From: Acidithiobacillus sp.
GTDB taxonomy: Bacteria > Pseudomonadota > Gammaproteobacteria > Acidithiobacillales > Acidithiobacillaceae
Direction: 5' to 3'
DNA: 5,465 nt
Assembly (NCBI GenBank): GCA_027445725.1
Contig: DAIAVG010000105.1
Coordinates: 1 to 5,465 of the forward strand
A program made the translations under genes and the position numbers. The notes under the pieces were generated by a model. That model did no database searches, was not told the origin of the DNA, and saw only the letters and a list, made by a program, of their open reading frames with translations. This document shows positions 1-5,465 of this stretch, in pieces. Numbering within the stretch: the first letter of the stretch is position 1; the number at the start of each line of letters is the position of its first letter.

Positions 1-486
1 GTCAACATGGGTATCCCGCAACTCGCCCCGGCTGATGTACCTTTCCGCAACGATGAAGAAGCGCCCGAATACCTGCTGTCCGTAGGGGACGACACTCTGC
101 GCATCGCCGCCGTCGGCATGGGCAATCCCCACGCGGTGTTGCGCGTATCCAACGTGGCCGATGCACGGGTAACCATCCTGGGTCCCCGTATTGAAACACA
201 CCCGGACTTTCCCCAGCGCTGCAATGTGGGTTTCATGGAAGTCCGTGACCGGGGCCATATTCAACTGCGGGTCTGGGAGCGCGGTGCCGGGGAGACTCTG
301 GCCTGTGGCAGCAACGCCTGCGCGGCGGTAGTCGCCGGTATCCGCTGGGACGAGCTGGATCATGCGGTGGCGGTGACTCTGCCGGGTGGCACCTTACAGA
401 TCGAATGGGCGGGCCTTGGGCAACCGGTCCTGATGACTGGCCCGGCGCAAGTGGTTTTTGACGGGGTTTGGCCCTTGTCAGACTGA
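1..486 (+). CDS. dapF: Diaminopimelate epimerase, C-terminal part (5' end outside window)
   Basis: Cytoplasmic, cofactor-independent epimerase that converts LL- to meso-diaminopimelate, the last step before lysine and the peptidoglycan cross-linking residue. The reading frame is open from base 1, so the N-terminal domain with the first catalytic cysteine lies outside the window. About 161 residues remain of a family length near 275. The visible part starts at the domain junction (VNMGIP), continues through GMGNPH (bases 115-132) and the ERGAGE stretch, and reaches the second catalytic cysteine, codon 304-306, in ACGSNACAA. It ends with LPGG and a conserved MTGPA near the C-terminus. The alignment from memory with E. 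coli DapF is close over the whole stretch. One oddity is that the residue after Cys-Gly-Ser is Asn (codon 313-315), where E. coli has Gly. It is the first gene seen of the + strand operon and ends in TGA, 35 bp before the next start. Confidence 0.97.
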   Translation, partial: VNMGIPQLAPADVPFRNDEEAPEYLLSVGDDTLRIAAVGMGNPHAVLRVSNVADARVTILGPRIETHPDFPQRCNVGFMEVRDRGHIQLRVWERGAGETLACGSNACAAVVAGIRWDELDHAVAVTLPGGTLQIEWAGLGQPVLMTGPAQVVFDGVWPLSD

Positions 487-498
487 ATCACTGAATCA
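483..498. repeat. Perfect 8-bp tandem direct repeat at the dapF stop
   Basis: CTGAATCA occurs twice in a row, at 483-490 and 491-498. The first copy contains the dapF stop codon. It fills half of the 35-bp gap before the next gene and looks like a simple local duplication. Confidence 0.8.
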
Positions 499-506
499 TA
501 GGCAGC

Positions 507-514
507 GAAGGGAG
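507..514 (+). promoter_or_regulatory. Shine-Dalgarno of the 58-residue ORF
   Basis: The purine run GAAGGGAG lies 7 nt before the ATG at 522. It is one of the best ribosome-binding matches in the window and is the main reason to accept the following small ORF as translated. Confidence 0.7.
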
Positions 515-521
515 AAACATC

Positions 522-698
522 ATGCAGGACACGATATTGCAGGCCATTGCCAGGGGCTTGAACAGCGATGCAGCCGCGTTAGCGTTTCTGCACAAGCTCA
601 ATGATCAGGAGGGTGAGATGCTGGCACGCCTGATCGCCGCGCTGGAGGTGCATAGCGCCGCTGAACGCTACAATGAAACCCATTGGGAGGATGATTGA
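522..698 (+). CDS. Small protein of unknown function (58 aa) between dapF and DUF484
   Basis: I do not recognise this protein. It starts at an ATG with a strong Shine-Dalgarno 7 nt upstream and stops with TGA at 696-698, directly against the GTG of the next gene, so translation is probably coupled. The product starts MQDTILQAIARGL and ends NETHWEDD. It is rich in Ala and Leu with scattered acidic residues, looks mainly helical, and has no signal peptide, membrane segment, cysteine or catalytic motif. Two helices seem likely, about residues 3-26 and 29-51, with an acidic tail. The last codons also contain the GGGAGG ribosome-binding site of the following DUF484 gene. In E. coli, DUF484 (yigA) follows dapF without such a gene. 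It could be a regulatory or adaptor peptide, or a lineage-specific ORF, and no function should be assigned. Confidence 0.72.
   Translation: MQDTILQAIARGLNSDAAALAFLHKLNDQEGEMLARLIAALEVHSAAERYNETHWEDD
685..690 (+). promoter_or_regulatory. Shine-Dalgarno deciding the GTG start of the DUF484 gene
   Basis: GGGAGG sits 8 nt before the GTG at 699, inside the last codons of the 58-residue ORF. The nearby ATG at 691 runs into a stop after three codons, so GTG 699 is the workable start. Confidence 0.75.
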
Positions 699-1382
699 GT
701 GACCACAGCCCCCGAAACGGATGACCGGGCGGATCAGGTCCTGGCTTATCTCCGTCAGCATCCACAATTTTTGTGGGACCAGGAAGACCTGCTCCACACC
801 CTGACCCTGCCCCATGTCGGACGCGGTTCGGCCTCCTCGCTGCTGGAGCGGCAGGCACAGGTACTGCGCGAGGAAAACGCCCGGCTGCACCAACGCATCA
901 CCGCACTGCTGGGTGCCGCCCAACAGAATGCCGCACTCGGCCTGCACCTCTCCGATCTAGCCACCGAACTGCTGCAGACGCCCGATTGTACTACGACCCT
1001 GAATACCGTTATCACCCGTTTGCGGGAGGGCTTTCAGGTCGAGGAAATGGCCTTGATCGCCCGCGCACCCATGGCCGATCTGCCGCAATTCCTGCCACTG
1101 GACCAGGCGGATTTTCAGGAGATTCTGAATGGGTTCCCGCTGTTGCGGGCCGCGACCGGACTGGCCCTCAGTCCGACCCTGCGCAGTACCCTCTTCGGCG
1201 CGGCGGGGGCGGGACTGGAGTCTTTCGCCCTGATCCCGCTTGCCGGTCAGCATCTGCAAGGCGGTATTTTGCTCGGCAGTCAGCACCCCGGCCGCTATGC
1301 CGAGGACGCCGGGGCCGACCTGCTCGACCAGATTGCCCGCCTGGTCACCGCGGCACTGGATCGCTGCCTGAGCCCATGCTGA
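699..1382 (+). CDS. DUF484 family protein (GAF-like), XerC neighbour
   Basis: The 227-residue protein matches the DUF484 family, typically 220-240 residues and found between dapF and xerC in many proteobacteria (yigA in E. coli). Its molecular role is not established. Residues 12-40 carry the family signature: a helix, then YLRQHPQFL, then an LPH motif at 37-39. Residues 47-80 (SLLERQAQVLREEN and onward) look like a coiled coil, which suggests dimerisation. The remainder, about 82-222, fits a GAF-like alpha/beta domain, with the hydrophobic strand pair around SFALIPL (175-181) and GGILLGS (188-194). There is no signal peptide or membrane segment, so it is probably cytoplasmic. The GTG start is backed by a GGGAGG site and abuts the preceding stop. 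The last 7 nt overlap the xerC start, an arrangement that favours translational coupling and a role connected with XerC. That connection is an inference from gene order only. Confidence 0.93.
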   Translation: MTTAPETDDRADQVLAYLRQHPQFLWDQEDLLHTLTLPHVGRGSASSLLERQAQVLREENARLHQRITALLGAAQQNAALGLHLSDLATELLQTPDCTTTLNTVITRLREGFQVEEMALIARAPMADLPQFLPLDQADFQEILNGFPLLRAATGLALSPTLRSTLFGAAGAGLESFALIPLAGQHLQGGILLGSQHPGRYAEDAGADLLDQIARLVTAALDRCLSPC

Positions 1383-2314
1383 TCGAAACCGCCATTGCCC
1401 AATTTATCGAAACACTCCGGCGGAGCGGCAGGGCCAGTCCAGCCACGATCAGCGCCTATGGCCATGACCTGCTCGCCTGGTCGCGGTTTTCACAGCAACG
1501 CGGGCAGACGGAGATCGCGCAAATAGATCGCAGCAGTCTGCGCGCCTACCTCATGGCGGAGCGCAGCCGGGGCGTGGCCATTCGCAGCCTGCGCAGGCAT
1601 TTCGCGGCGTTACGCGCCCTCTATCGCCATCTGCAACATGACGCGCCCGAACTGCGCAACCCGGTGCAGGGCCTCGCCATGCCCAGGGTGGAGCAGCGTC
1701 TGCCCGACTGGCTGACGGTGGATCAGGCGCACATGCTGATGCAGCCTGCCGCTACACCTAAAGCGGCGGAGGCGCCTCAAGATTTCACCAGCCTGCGTGA
1801 TCAACTGATCCTGGAGCTGCTGTACTCCAGCGCCCTGCGCGTCAGTGAACTGGCGGGACTCAATCTGGGCGATCTGGATCGTCACGGCGGCACGGTGCGG
1901 GTGCTGGGCAAGGGGCGCAAGGAGCGTATCGTGCCGGTGGGTCAACCTGCCTGGGCGGCACTCCGCGCCTACCTCGCGTTGCGCCCGGCGGGTGAGGAAA
2001 TGGCGCTCTTCGTCAATCTACGCGGCCAGCGACTCGGCGTGCGTAGCATCCAGATGCGGGTCAAAAAGCTGGGGGAGACCCGGCTGGGACAACCGCTGCA
2101 TCCCCATACCCTGCGCCACAGTGCTGCCAGCCATCTGCTGCAGTCGTCCGGCGACTTGCGCGCGGTGCAGGAATATTTAGGCCATGCGGGTATTGGCACG
2201 ACCGCCATCTATACCCATATGGATTATCAGCAGTTGGCGAGGGTCTACGACCAGGCGCACCCGCGGTCACGACGTGGCGACCAGGATACGAAACACTTTG
2301 AGGGAAAAGTATGA
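1376..2314 (+). CDS. xerC: Site-specific tyrosine recombinase XerC
   Basis: Tyrosine recombinase that with XerD acts at dif to resolve chromosome dimers at cell division. The 312-residue product has the N-terminal SAM-like DNA-binding domain (about 3-90) and a C-terminal catalytic domain with all six active residues: Arg155 (SALRVSEL), Lys179 (GKGRKER), His244 and Arg247 (HPHTLRHS), His270 (LGHAG) and the nucleophile Tyr279 (IYTHMDY). The end, with [12 protein letters not shown] and [10 protein letters not shown], is XerC-like rather than XerD-like, and the dapF-DUF484 context agrees. The frame stays open upstream to base 773, but that stretch lies inside DUF484. ATG 1376 fits the family N-terminus and overlaps the DUF484 stop by 7 nt. 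Compared with E. coli XerC (298 aa) there is an Ala/Pro-rich insertion of about 8 residues near 123-135 and a roughly 10-residue C-terminal extension that runs to the ATGA overlap with hslV. Confidence 0.96.
   Translation: MLIETAIAQFIETLRRSGRASPATISAYGHDLLAWSRFSQQRGQTEIAQIDRSSLRAYLMAERSRGVAIRSLRRHFAALRALYRHLQHDAPELRNPVQGLAMPRVEQRLPDWLTVDQAHMLMQPAATPKAAEAPQDFTSLRDQLILELLYSSALRVSELAGLNLGDLDRHGGTVRVLGKGRKERIVPVGQPAWAALRAYLALRPAGEEMALFVNLRGQRLGVRSIQMRVKKLGETRLGQPLHPHTLRHSAASHLLQSSGDLRAVQEYLGHAGIGTTAIYTHMDYQQLARVYDQAHPRSRRGDQDTKHFEGKV
2300..2304 (+). promoter_or_regulatory. Shine-Dalgarno of hslV
   Basis: GAGGG lies 6 nt before the ATG at 2311, within the last codons of xerC. It supports that start over the in-frame ATG at 2329, which has no comparable purine-rich site. 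Confidence 0.65.
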
Positions 2315-2850
2315 CAGATTCGCAGCAAATGCACGGGACGACGATTCTTTGTGTCCGACGGGGTGCCAATGTGGTCATGGCCGGAGATGGCCAGGTGACC
2401 CTCGGCAATACGGTGATGAAGGGCAACGCCCGCAAGGTGCGCCGTATAGATCCGGGCGTACTGACCGGTTTCGCCGGGGCTACGGCAGACGCTTTTACCC
2501 TGCTGGAGCGTTTTGAGGCCAAACTCAAGGCCCACCCCGGCCAATTGGCCAAGGCCGCCGTGGAGCTGGCCAAGGAGTGGCGCACCGACCGGGTACTGCG
2601 CCGTCTGGAGGCCATGCTCGCCGTCGCGGATGAAAAACAAAGCCTGATCATCACCGGGCAGGGCGACGTACTGGAGCCCGAACATGGTATCATCGCCATT
2701 GGTTCCGGCGGGCCTTACGCCCTGTCAGCGGCGCGTGCCCTGCTGGAAAACAGCGACATGCCCGCCCGTGAAGTCGCCAAACGCGCCTTGGGCATTGCCG
2801 GCGACATCTGCATTTACACCAACCACAACCACACGATTGAAGAACTATGA
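2311..2850 (+). CDS. hslV: ATP-dependent protease HslVU, peptidase subunit HslV (ClpQ)
   Basis: Proteolytic core of the HslVU protease, a threonine peptidase related to proteasome beta subunits. It forms a double hexameric ring in the cytoplasm and degrades proteins unfolded by HslU. The 179-residue sequence is close to E. coli HslV throughout. A 9-residue propeptide ending in His-Gly precedes Thr10-Thr11, so Thr10 should be the mature nucleophile after self-cleavage. Lys42 is then mature Lys33, the expected active-site lysine. [16 protein letters not shown] (24-39), [12 protein letters not shown] (53-64), the GSGGPYA loop (131-137) and GDICIYTN (164-171) are family hallmarks. ATG 2311 overlaps the xerC stop as ATGA and has GAGGG 6 nt upstream. 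ATG 2329, giving a 3-residue MHG propeptide, is the alternative. The protein ends at HTIEEL, four residues shorter than E. coli HslV, and its TGA touches the hslU start region. Confidence 0.97.
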   Translation: MTDSQQMHGTTILCVRRGANVVMAGDGQVTLGNTVMKGNARKVRRIDPGVLTGFAGATADAFTLLERFEAKLKAHPGQLAKAAVELAKEWRTDRVLRRLEAMLAVADEKQSLIITGQGDVLEPEHGIIAIGSGGPYALSAARALLENSDMPAREVAKRALGIAGDICIYTNHNHTIEEL

Positions 2851-2852
2851 GC

Positions 2853-4175
2853 ATGTCTGAAATGACCCCCCGCGAGATCGTCCAGGAGCTGGACAAATAC
2901 ATCATCGGTCAGTCCGAGGCCAAGCGTGCCGTGGCCATCGCCTTGCGCAACCGCTGGCGGCGCGGGCAGGTGCCGCCGCCGCTGCACCAGGAAATCACCC
3001 CCAAAAATATCCTCATGATCGGGCCTACGGGAGTGGGTAAGACGGAAATCGCCCGGCGTCTGGCGCAACTCGCCAATGCCCCCTTCATCAAGGTAGAAGC
3101 CACCAAATTCACCGAGGTAGGTTACGTGGGCAAGGATGTGGAATCCATCATCCGCGATCTGACCGAAACCGCCGTAGATATGATCCGCAGCGAACGTCAG
3201 GCCGCGCTGCGCCAGCGCGCTGAGGAGTTGGCCGAGGAGCGGATTCTCGACATCCTCATCCCCGGTCCGCGCGACAGCAGCGTACCGCGCAGCGATGAGG
3301 GCACTCGCCAGAAGTTCCGCAAGATGCTGCGCGAAGGCAAGCTGGATGCGCAGGAGATCGAGGTTGAGGTGAGCGCCCCCAAGGGCGGTGTAGAAATCAT
3401 GGCCCCGGCGGGCATGGAAGAAATGACCAACCAGCTCCGCGATATGTTCTCCAACATGGCGTCGGGCAAAACCAGCACGCGCCGGGTCACGGTACCCGAG
3501 GCGCAGCGCCTGTTGACGGACGATGAAGCCGCCAAGCTGGTCAATGAAGAGGAAGTCCGCGCTCTGGCACTGGAACGGGTGCAATCCGGCGGCATAGTCT
3601 TCATTGATGAAATCGACAAGGTAGCGGTGCGCTCTGGCACTCAGCAGGGTTCGGACGTCTCCCGGGAGGGGGTGCAGCGCGATTTGCTGCCACTGGTGGA
3701 AGGCTCCAATGTGAGCACCCGTTACGGCGTGGTGAAGACCGATCACATCCTCTTCATCGCCTCCGGCGCCTTCCACCTCAGCAAGCCCTCAGACCTGATT
3801 CCCGAACTGCAGGGCCGTCTGCCTATTCGCGTGGAACTGGAGGCCCTCAGTGCGGCGGATCTGGTGCGGATACTGCAGGAGCCGGAGAATGCGCTGGTCC
3901 GGCAGTATAGTGCCTTGCTGGCCAGCGACGGGCTGACTTTACAGTTTACCCAGGATGGCGTGCAGCGTATTGCCGAAATTGCCCAGCAGGTGAATGAACG
4001 CGTAGAGAACATCGGGGCTCGGCGATTACACACCGTCATGGAGCGGCTGCTGGAAGAGGTGGCTTTTGTCGCACCGGACGGCGACACTACGGCTCTGGAG
4101 GTCGACGCTGCCTACGTGGACAGCCGTCTGAAAGATCTGGCGCAGGACGAGGATTTGTCCCGCTATATTTTGTGA
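2853..4175 (+). CDS. hslU: ATP-dependent protease HslVU, ATPase/unfoldase subunit HslU (ClpY)
   Basis: AAA+ unfoldase of the Clp/Hsp100 class. Its hexamer caps HslV, unfolds substrates and feeds them into the peptidase. From ATG 2853 the product is 440 residues (E. coli 443) and starts [10 protein letters not shown] exactly as in E. coli. ATG 2847 overlaps the hslV stop as ATGA and would add two residues (Met-Ser). The purine run at 2839-2844 is 8 nt from 2853 but only 2 nt from 2847, which favours 2853. Seen in order are Walker A GPTGVGKT (57-64), pore loop GYVG (90-93), the intermediate domain (about 110-240), Walker B with IVFIDEID (248-255), the GR arginine (322) of LQGRLPIR, sensor-2 region GARRLHTV (388-395), and the C-terminal tail DEDLSRYIL (432-440) that docks into HslV. 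No key residue appears lost. It is the last gene of the + strand operon. Confidence 0.97.
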   Translation: MSEMTPREIVQELDKYIIGQSEAKRAVAIALRNRWRRGQVPPPLHQEITPKNILMIGPTGVGKTEIARRLAQLANAPFIKVEATKFTEVGYVGKDVESIIRDLTETAVDMIRSERQAALRQRAEELAEERILDILIPGPRDSSVPRSDEGTRQKFRKMLREGKLDAQEIEVEVSAPKGGVEIMAPAGMEEMTNQLRDMFSNMASGKTSTRRVTVPEAQRLLTDDEAAKLVNEEEVRALALERVQSGGIVFIDEIDKVAVRSGTQQGSDVSREGVQRDLLPLVEGSNVSTRYGVVKTDHILFIASGAFHLSKPSDLIPELQGRLPIRVELEALSAADLVRILQEPENALVRQYSALLASDGLTLQFTQDGVQRIAEIAQQVNERVENIGARRLHTVMERLLEEVAFVAPDGDTTALEVDAAYVDSRLKDLAQDEDLSRYIL

Positions 4176-4197
4176 TGGGGTGACTGCACAAGCGGGG
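4176..4197. other. 22-bp gap between convergent hslU and dsrE-like genes
   Basis: Only 22 bp separate the stop of hslU from the stop of the - strand dsrE-like gene. No GC-rich hairpin followed by a T-run is visible here on either strand, so transcripts from the two sides may overlap or end by Rho. Confidence 0.6.
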
Positions 4198-4530
4198 TCA
4201 GGGCTTTATGTAGAGGGCACCTGCCCCCTGGGCGTCGGCAATGGCAATGATTCCGGCGGGAACCAGTTGGCTGCCTGCCGGGCGGTCATCCGGATCCAAA
4301 CCCAGATTACGCAGGCTGTTTTCACAAAAATCGACCCGCACTCCGGCACCGATGCGCTCTTCAATCTCGCGCCGCCAGTGGCCCTTCGCCCAGAGGGACA
4401 CGGGCGCCTGCCCATTCGCGACGACCCGCAGGCTCTGCCCCGGAGCCGCTGCCTGAGCGTTACGAACATTGGCCAACAGATTAGGCCAGCGACCGGCATC
4501 GTCGACGTGGAAAAGCAGTACGGCGCTCAA
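4198..4530 (-). CDS. DsrE/DsrF-like family protein, coupled to rpoH
   Basis: This small protein of 110 residues resembles the DsrE/F-like fold (COG1416-type proteins). It starts with a hydrophobic strand and an HVDDAGRW segment (8-15), followed by a helix with NVRN (21-24), then a strand RVVANGQAP (35-43). A lone cysteine, Cys69, sits in VRVDFCENSLRNLGL (64-78), where the family carries its conserved cysteine. The end, with VPAGI (90-94) and ALYIKP (105-110), is also family-like. DsrE-fold proteins include sulfur carriers such as DsrE and TusD, but many members have no known role, so sulfur transfer here is only a possibility. The start is TTG at 4530, overlapping the rpoH TGA as TTGA. No ATG or GTG lies in frame in the roughly 50 nt upstream, and the family N-terminus fits TTG. 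A second cysteine for a disulfide is absent. Confidence 0.8.
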   Translation of the reverse strand: MSAVLLFHVDDAGRWPNLLANVRNAQAAAPGQSLRVVANGQAPVSLWAKGHWRREIEERIGAGVRVDFCENSLRNLGLDPDDRPAGSQLVPAGIIAIADAQGAGALYIKP

Positions 4531-5384
4531 GCCGCCACCATCGTTAGCATCTGTTGACGCAACTTGCCCATACTGCTTTTTTCCAGTTGCCGTACCCGCT
4601 CTGCCGAAACACCCAGTTCATCGCCCAACACCTGCAAGGTCTTGGGGTCTTCGCTCAGCCAGCGGTTTTCAATGATGTAGCGATCTCTCTGGGGCAAAGC
4701 TGACAACGCCGTGTGCAAGGCCTTGTGCTGATGCCGATCCCAGTCCTGCTCCGCCAGTTGCTCTACGGGAGACCCGGTGGGATCCGCCAGATCAAGGACA
4801 CGCCCGCCCTCCCGCTCTTCATCCGGTTCGAGGTTGAGCGAGTGGTCGTAACCGGACATCCGCCCTTCCATCTCCAGCACCTGGGCCTGGGTAACACCCA
4901 AATCGTCCGCAATGGCGGCGCTCTCCTCGCCACTCATCCAGCCGACATGGGTGCGACTGGAACGGAGGTTGAAGAACAGTTTGCGCTGCGCCTTGGTGGT
5001 GGCCACTTTGACGATACGCCAGTTGCGCAGGATGAATTCGTGAATCTCCGCCTTGACCCAGTGCACCGCAAAGGAGACCAGACGTACGCCATGATCCGGG
5101 TCGTAGCGCTTCACCGCCTTCATCAGGCCGATATTACCTTCCTGAATCAAGTCGGCTTCCTGCAATCCATATCCCCGATAGCCCCGCGCCACCCGCACCA
5201 CAAAGCGTAGGTGGCTGAGCACCAGATCCTTGGCCGCATCCACATCGTCGTGATCACGCAGGCGCAGGGCCAGGTCACGCTCTTCTTCCGGCTGCAGCAG
5301 CGGTTGGGCGTTCACAAAACGCAGGTAGGCCGCCAGCCCGTCGGGGCTGACCAAATCTCTACTGGCTATCGCAAGTTCTTTCAT
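4527..5384 (-). CDS. rpoH: RNA polymerase heat-shock sigma factor RpoH (sigma-32)
   Basis: Alternative sigma factor that directs RNA polymerase to heat-shock promoters (chaperones, ATP-dependent proteases). The 285-residue product matches E. coli RpoH (284 aa). Region 2 is nearly complete: LSHLRFVV (56-63), DLIQEGNIGLMKAVKRYDP (78-96), RLVSFAVHW (101-109). The RpoH box QRKLFFNLR (133-141), diagnostic of this group, follows NWRIVKVATTKA. Region 4.2 holds the helix-turn-helix, about 249-276, with GVSAERVRQLEKS. In region 2.1, where E. coli Leu47, Ala50, Lys51 and Ile54 control FtsH/DnaK-dependent turnover, this protein has Val48, Ala51, Lys52 and Val55, so similar instability is plausible. I chose ATG 5384: GAGGA lies 5 nt upstream and the length then matches the family. 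ATG 5396 would add MRIA and has no ribosome-binding site. The stop overlaps the start of the dsrE-like gene. Confidence 0.96.
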   Translation of the reverse strand: MKELAIASRDLVSPDGLAAYLRFVNAQPLLQPEEERDLALRLRDHDDVDAAKDLVLSHLRFVVRVARGYRGYGLQEADLIQEGNIGLMKAVKRYDPDHGVRLVSFAVHWVKAEIHEFILRNWRIVKVATTKAQRKLFFNLRSSRTHVGWMSGEESAAIADDLGVTQAQVLEMEGRMSGYDHSLNLEPDEEREGGRVLDLADPTGSPVEQLAEQDWDRHQHKALHTALSALPQRDRYIIENRWLSEDPKTLQVLGDELGVSAERVRQLEKSSMGKLRQQMLTMVAA

Positions 5385-5389
5385 AGCAA

Positions 5390-5394
5390 TCCTC
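5390..5394 (-). promoter_or_regulatory. Shine-Dalgarno deciding the rpoH start at 5384
   Basis: On the - strand GAGGA ends 5 nt before the ATG at 5384. The upstream in-frame ATG at 5396 overlaps this site itself and has nothing similar before it, so the shorter form of RpoH is preferred. Confidence 0.7.
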
Positions 5395-5412
5395 ATGCCA
5401 AGTTATACACCA

Positions 5413-5440
5413 TTGGACTCTGAATATGGCCGGACGTTCC
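5413..5440 (-). promoter_or_regulatory. Possible sigma-E-type promoter of rpoH
   Basis: Read on the - strand, GGAACGT (5440-5434) is followed after exactly 16 nt by TCCAA (5417-5413). The ECF sigma-E consensus from E. coli is GGAACTT, 16-17 nt, TCAAA, so six of seven and four of five bases match. A start point near 5406 would leave a leader of roughly 20 nt before the ATG at 5384. E. coli rpoH also has a sigma-E promoter. The match is by eye and could be chance. A TATAAC at 5407-5402 could be a sigma-70 -10 but has no good -35. Confidence 0.33.
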
Positions 5441-5465
5441 GTTTCACGGCGCCCGCTGCCCGCAT

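Larger units (their letters stand above)
5385..5465. other. rpoH leader and upstream region to window end
   Basis: This 81-bp stretch holds the rpoH ribosome-binding site and the candidate promoter. No supported gene starts or ends in it. A - strand frame entering from the window edge meets TGA at 5446-5444, which could be the tail of the preceding gene, but about seven codons are too few to judge. Confidence 0.5.

Noticed and set aside
773..1375. Upstream extension of the xerC frame by about 200 codons
   Set aside because: It lies inside the DUF484 gene in another frame, reads as Arg/Pro/Gly-rich low-complexity sequence, and XerC homology begins only at about 1376.
2102..2109. CCCCATAC resembling a sigma-32 -10 box within xerC
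   Set aside because: It encodes the invariant His-Pro-His motif of XerC and has no acceptable -35 at the right distance.
2814..3776. Long antisense open frame of about 320 codons on the - strand opposite hslU
   Set aside because: hslU is a clear, fully conserved gene on the + strand. The antisense frame is a by-product of its GC-rich codon use, and the product has no recognisable domain.
4215..4226. Short hairpin GGGC-ACCT-GCCC as terminator of the hslU operon
   Set aside because: The stem has only four base pairs, no T-run follows, and it lies inside the dsrE-like gene.
4180..4557. Plus-strand open frame of 125 codons downstream of hslU
   Set aside because: The opposite strand carries a DsrE-like protein with a family-like pattern and coupling to rpoH. 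The + strand product shows no such pattern.
4713..5210. Plus-strand open frame of 165 codons opposite rpoH
   Set aside because: It is fully antisense to the conserved sigma factor and has no family resemblance or good ribosome-binding site.
5444..5465. Tail of an upstream gene such as ftsX on the - strand
   Set aside because: Only about seven codons before a TGA are visible, too few to identify any protein.
1..5465. Mobile element, CRISPR array, toxin-antitoxin pair or defence system
   Set aside because: XerC here is the housekeeping dimer-resolution recombinase, not an integrase of a mobile element. No regularly spaced repeats, transposase, terminal inverted repeats or att-like duplication were seen, and base composition looks even by eye.

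Overview
The window looks like an ordinary chromosomal segment of a GC-rich proteobacterium. The gene order dapF - small ORF - DUF484 - xerC - hslV - hslU is typical of beta- and gamma-proteobacteria. Together with a HslV propeptide ending in His-Gly, it points to a Betaproteobacterium-like or Acidithiobacillus-like organism. The genus is an inference from style and gene order, not something the sequence proves. Nothing indicates a plasmid, phage, insertion sequence, CRISPR array or RNA gene.

Layout. On the + strand, bases 1-4175 hold one tightly packed operon. It runs: the 3' part of dapF (1-486), an unnamed 58-residue protein (522-698), a DUF484 protein with a GTG start (699-1382), xerC (1376-2314), hslV (2311-2850) and hslU (2853-4175, or 2847 if the first ATG is used). 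After the 35-bp gap behind dapF, every junction abuts, overlaps by 4-7 nt, or is 2 nt apart. On the - strand, rpoH (5384 down to 4527) is followed by a DsrE-like gene (4530 down to 4198) whose TTG start overlaps the rpoH stop as TTGA. The two blocks converge with 22 bp between hslU and the dsrE-like gene. Bases 5385-5465 are the rpoH leader and upstream region.

How the genes work together. DapF makes meso-diaminopimelate for lysine and peptidoglycan. XerC resolves chromosome dimers, and DUF484 is its usual neighbour of unknown role. HslV and HslU form the ATP-dependent HslVU (ClpQY) protease. The facing gene encodes RpoH, the heat-shock sigma factor that in E. coli drives hslVU. The window therefore puts a heat-shock protease and the heat-shock sigma factor back to back, tail to tail. 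A small DsrE/F-fold protein with one conserved-looking cysteine is co-transcribed with rpoH by position.

I see no clear previously undescribed system. The points most worth checking are the dsrE-like gene coupled to rpoH, a possible sigma-E-type promoter before rpoH, the 58-residue orphan protein in the dapF-xerC operon, and a weak candidate heat-shock promoter inside the end of xerC.
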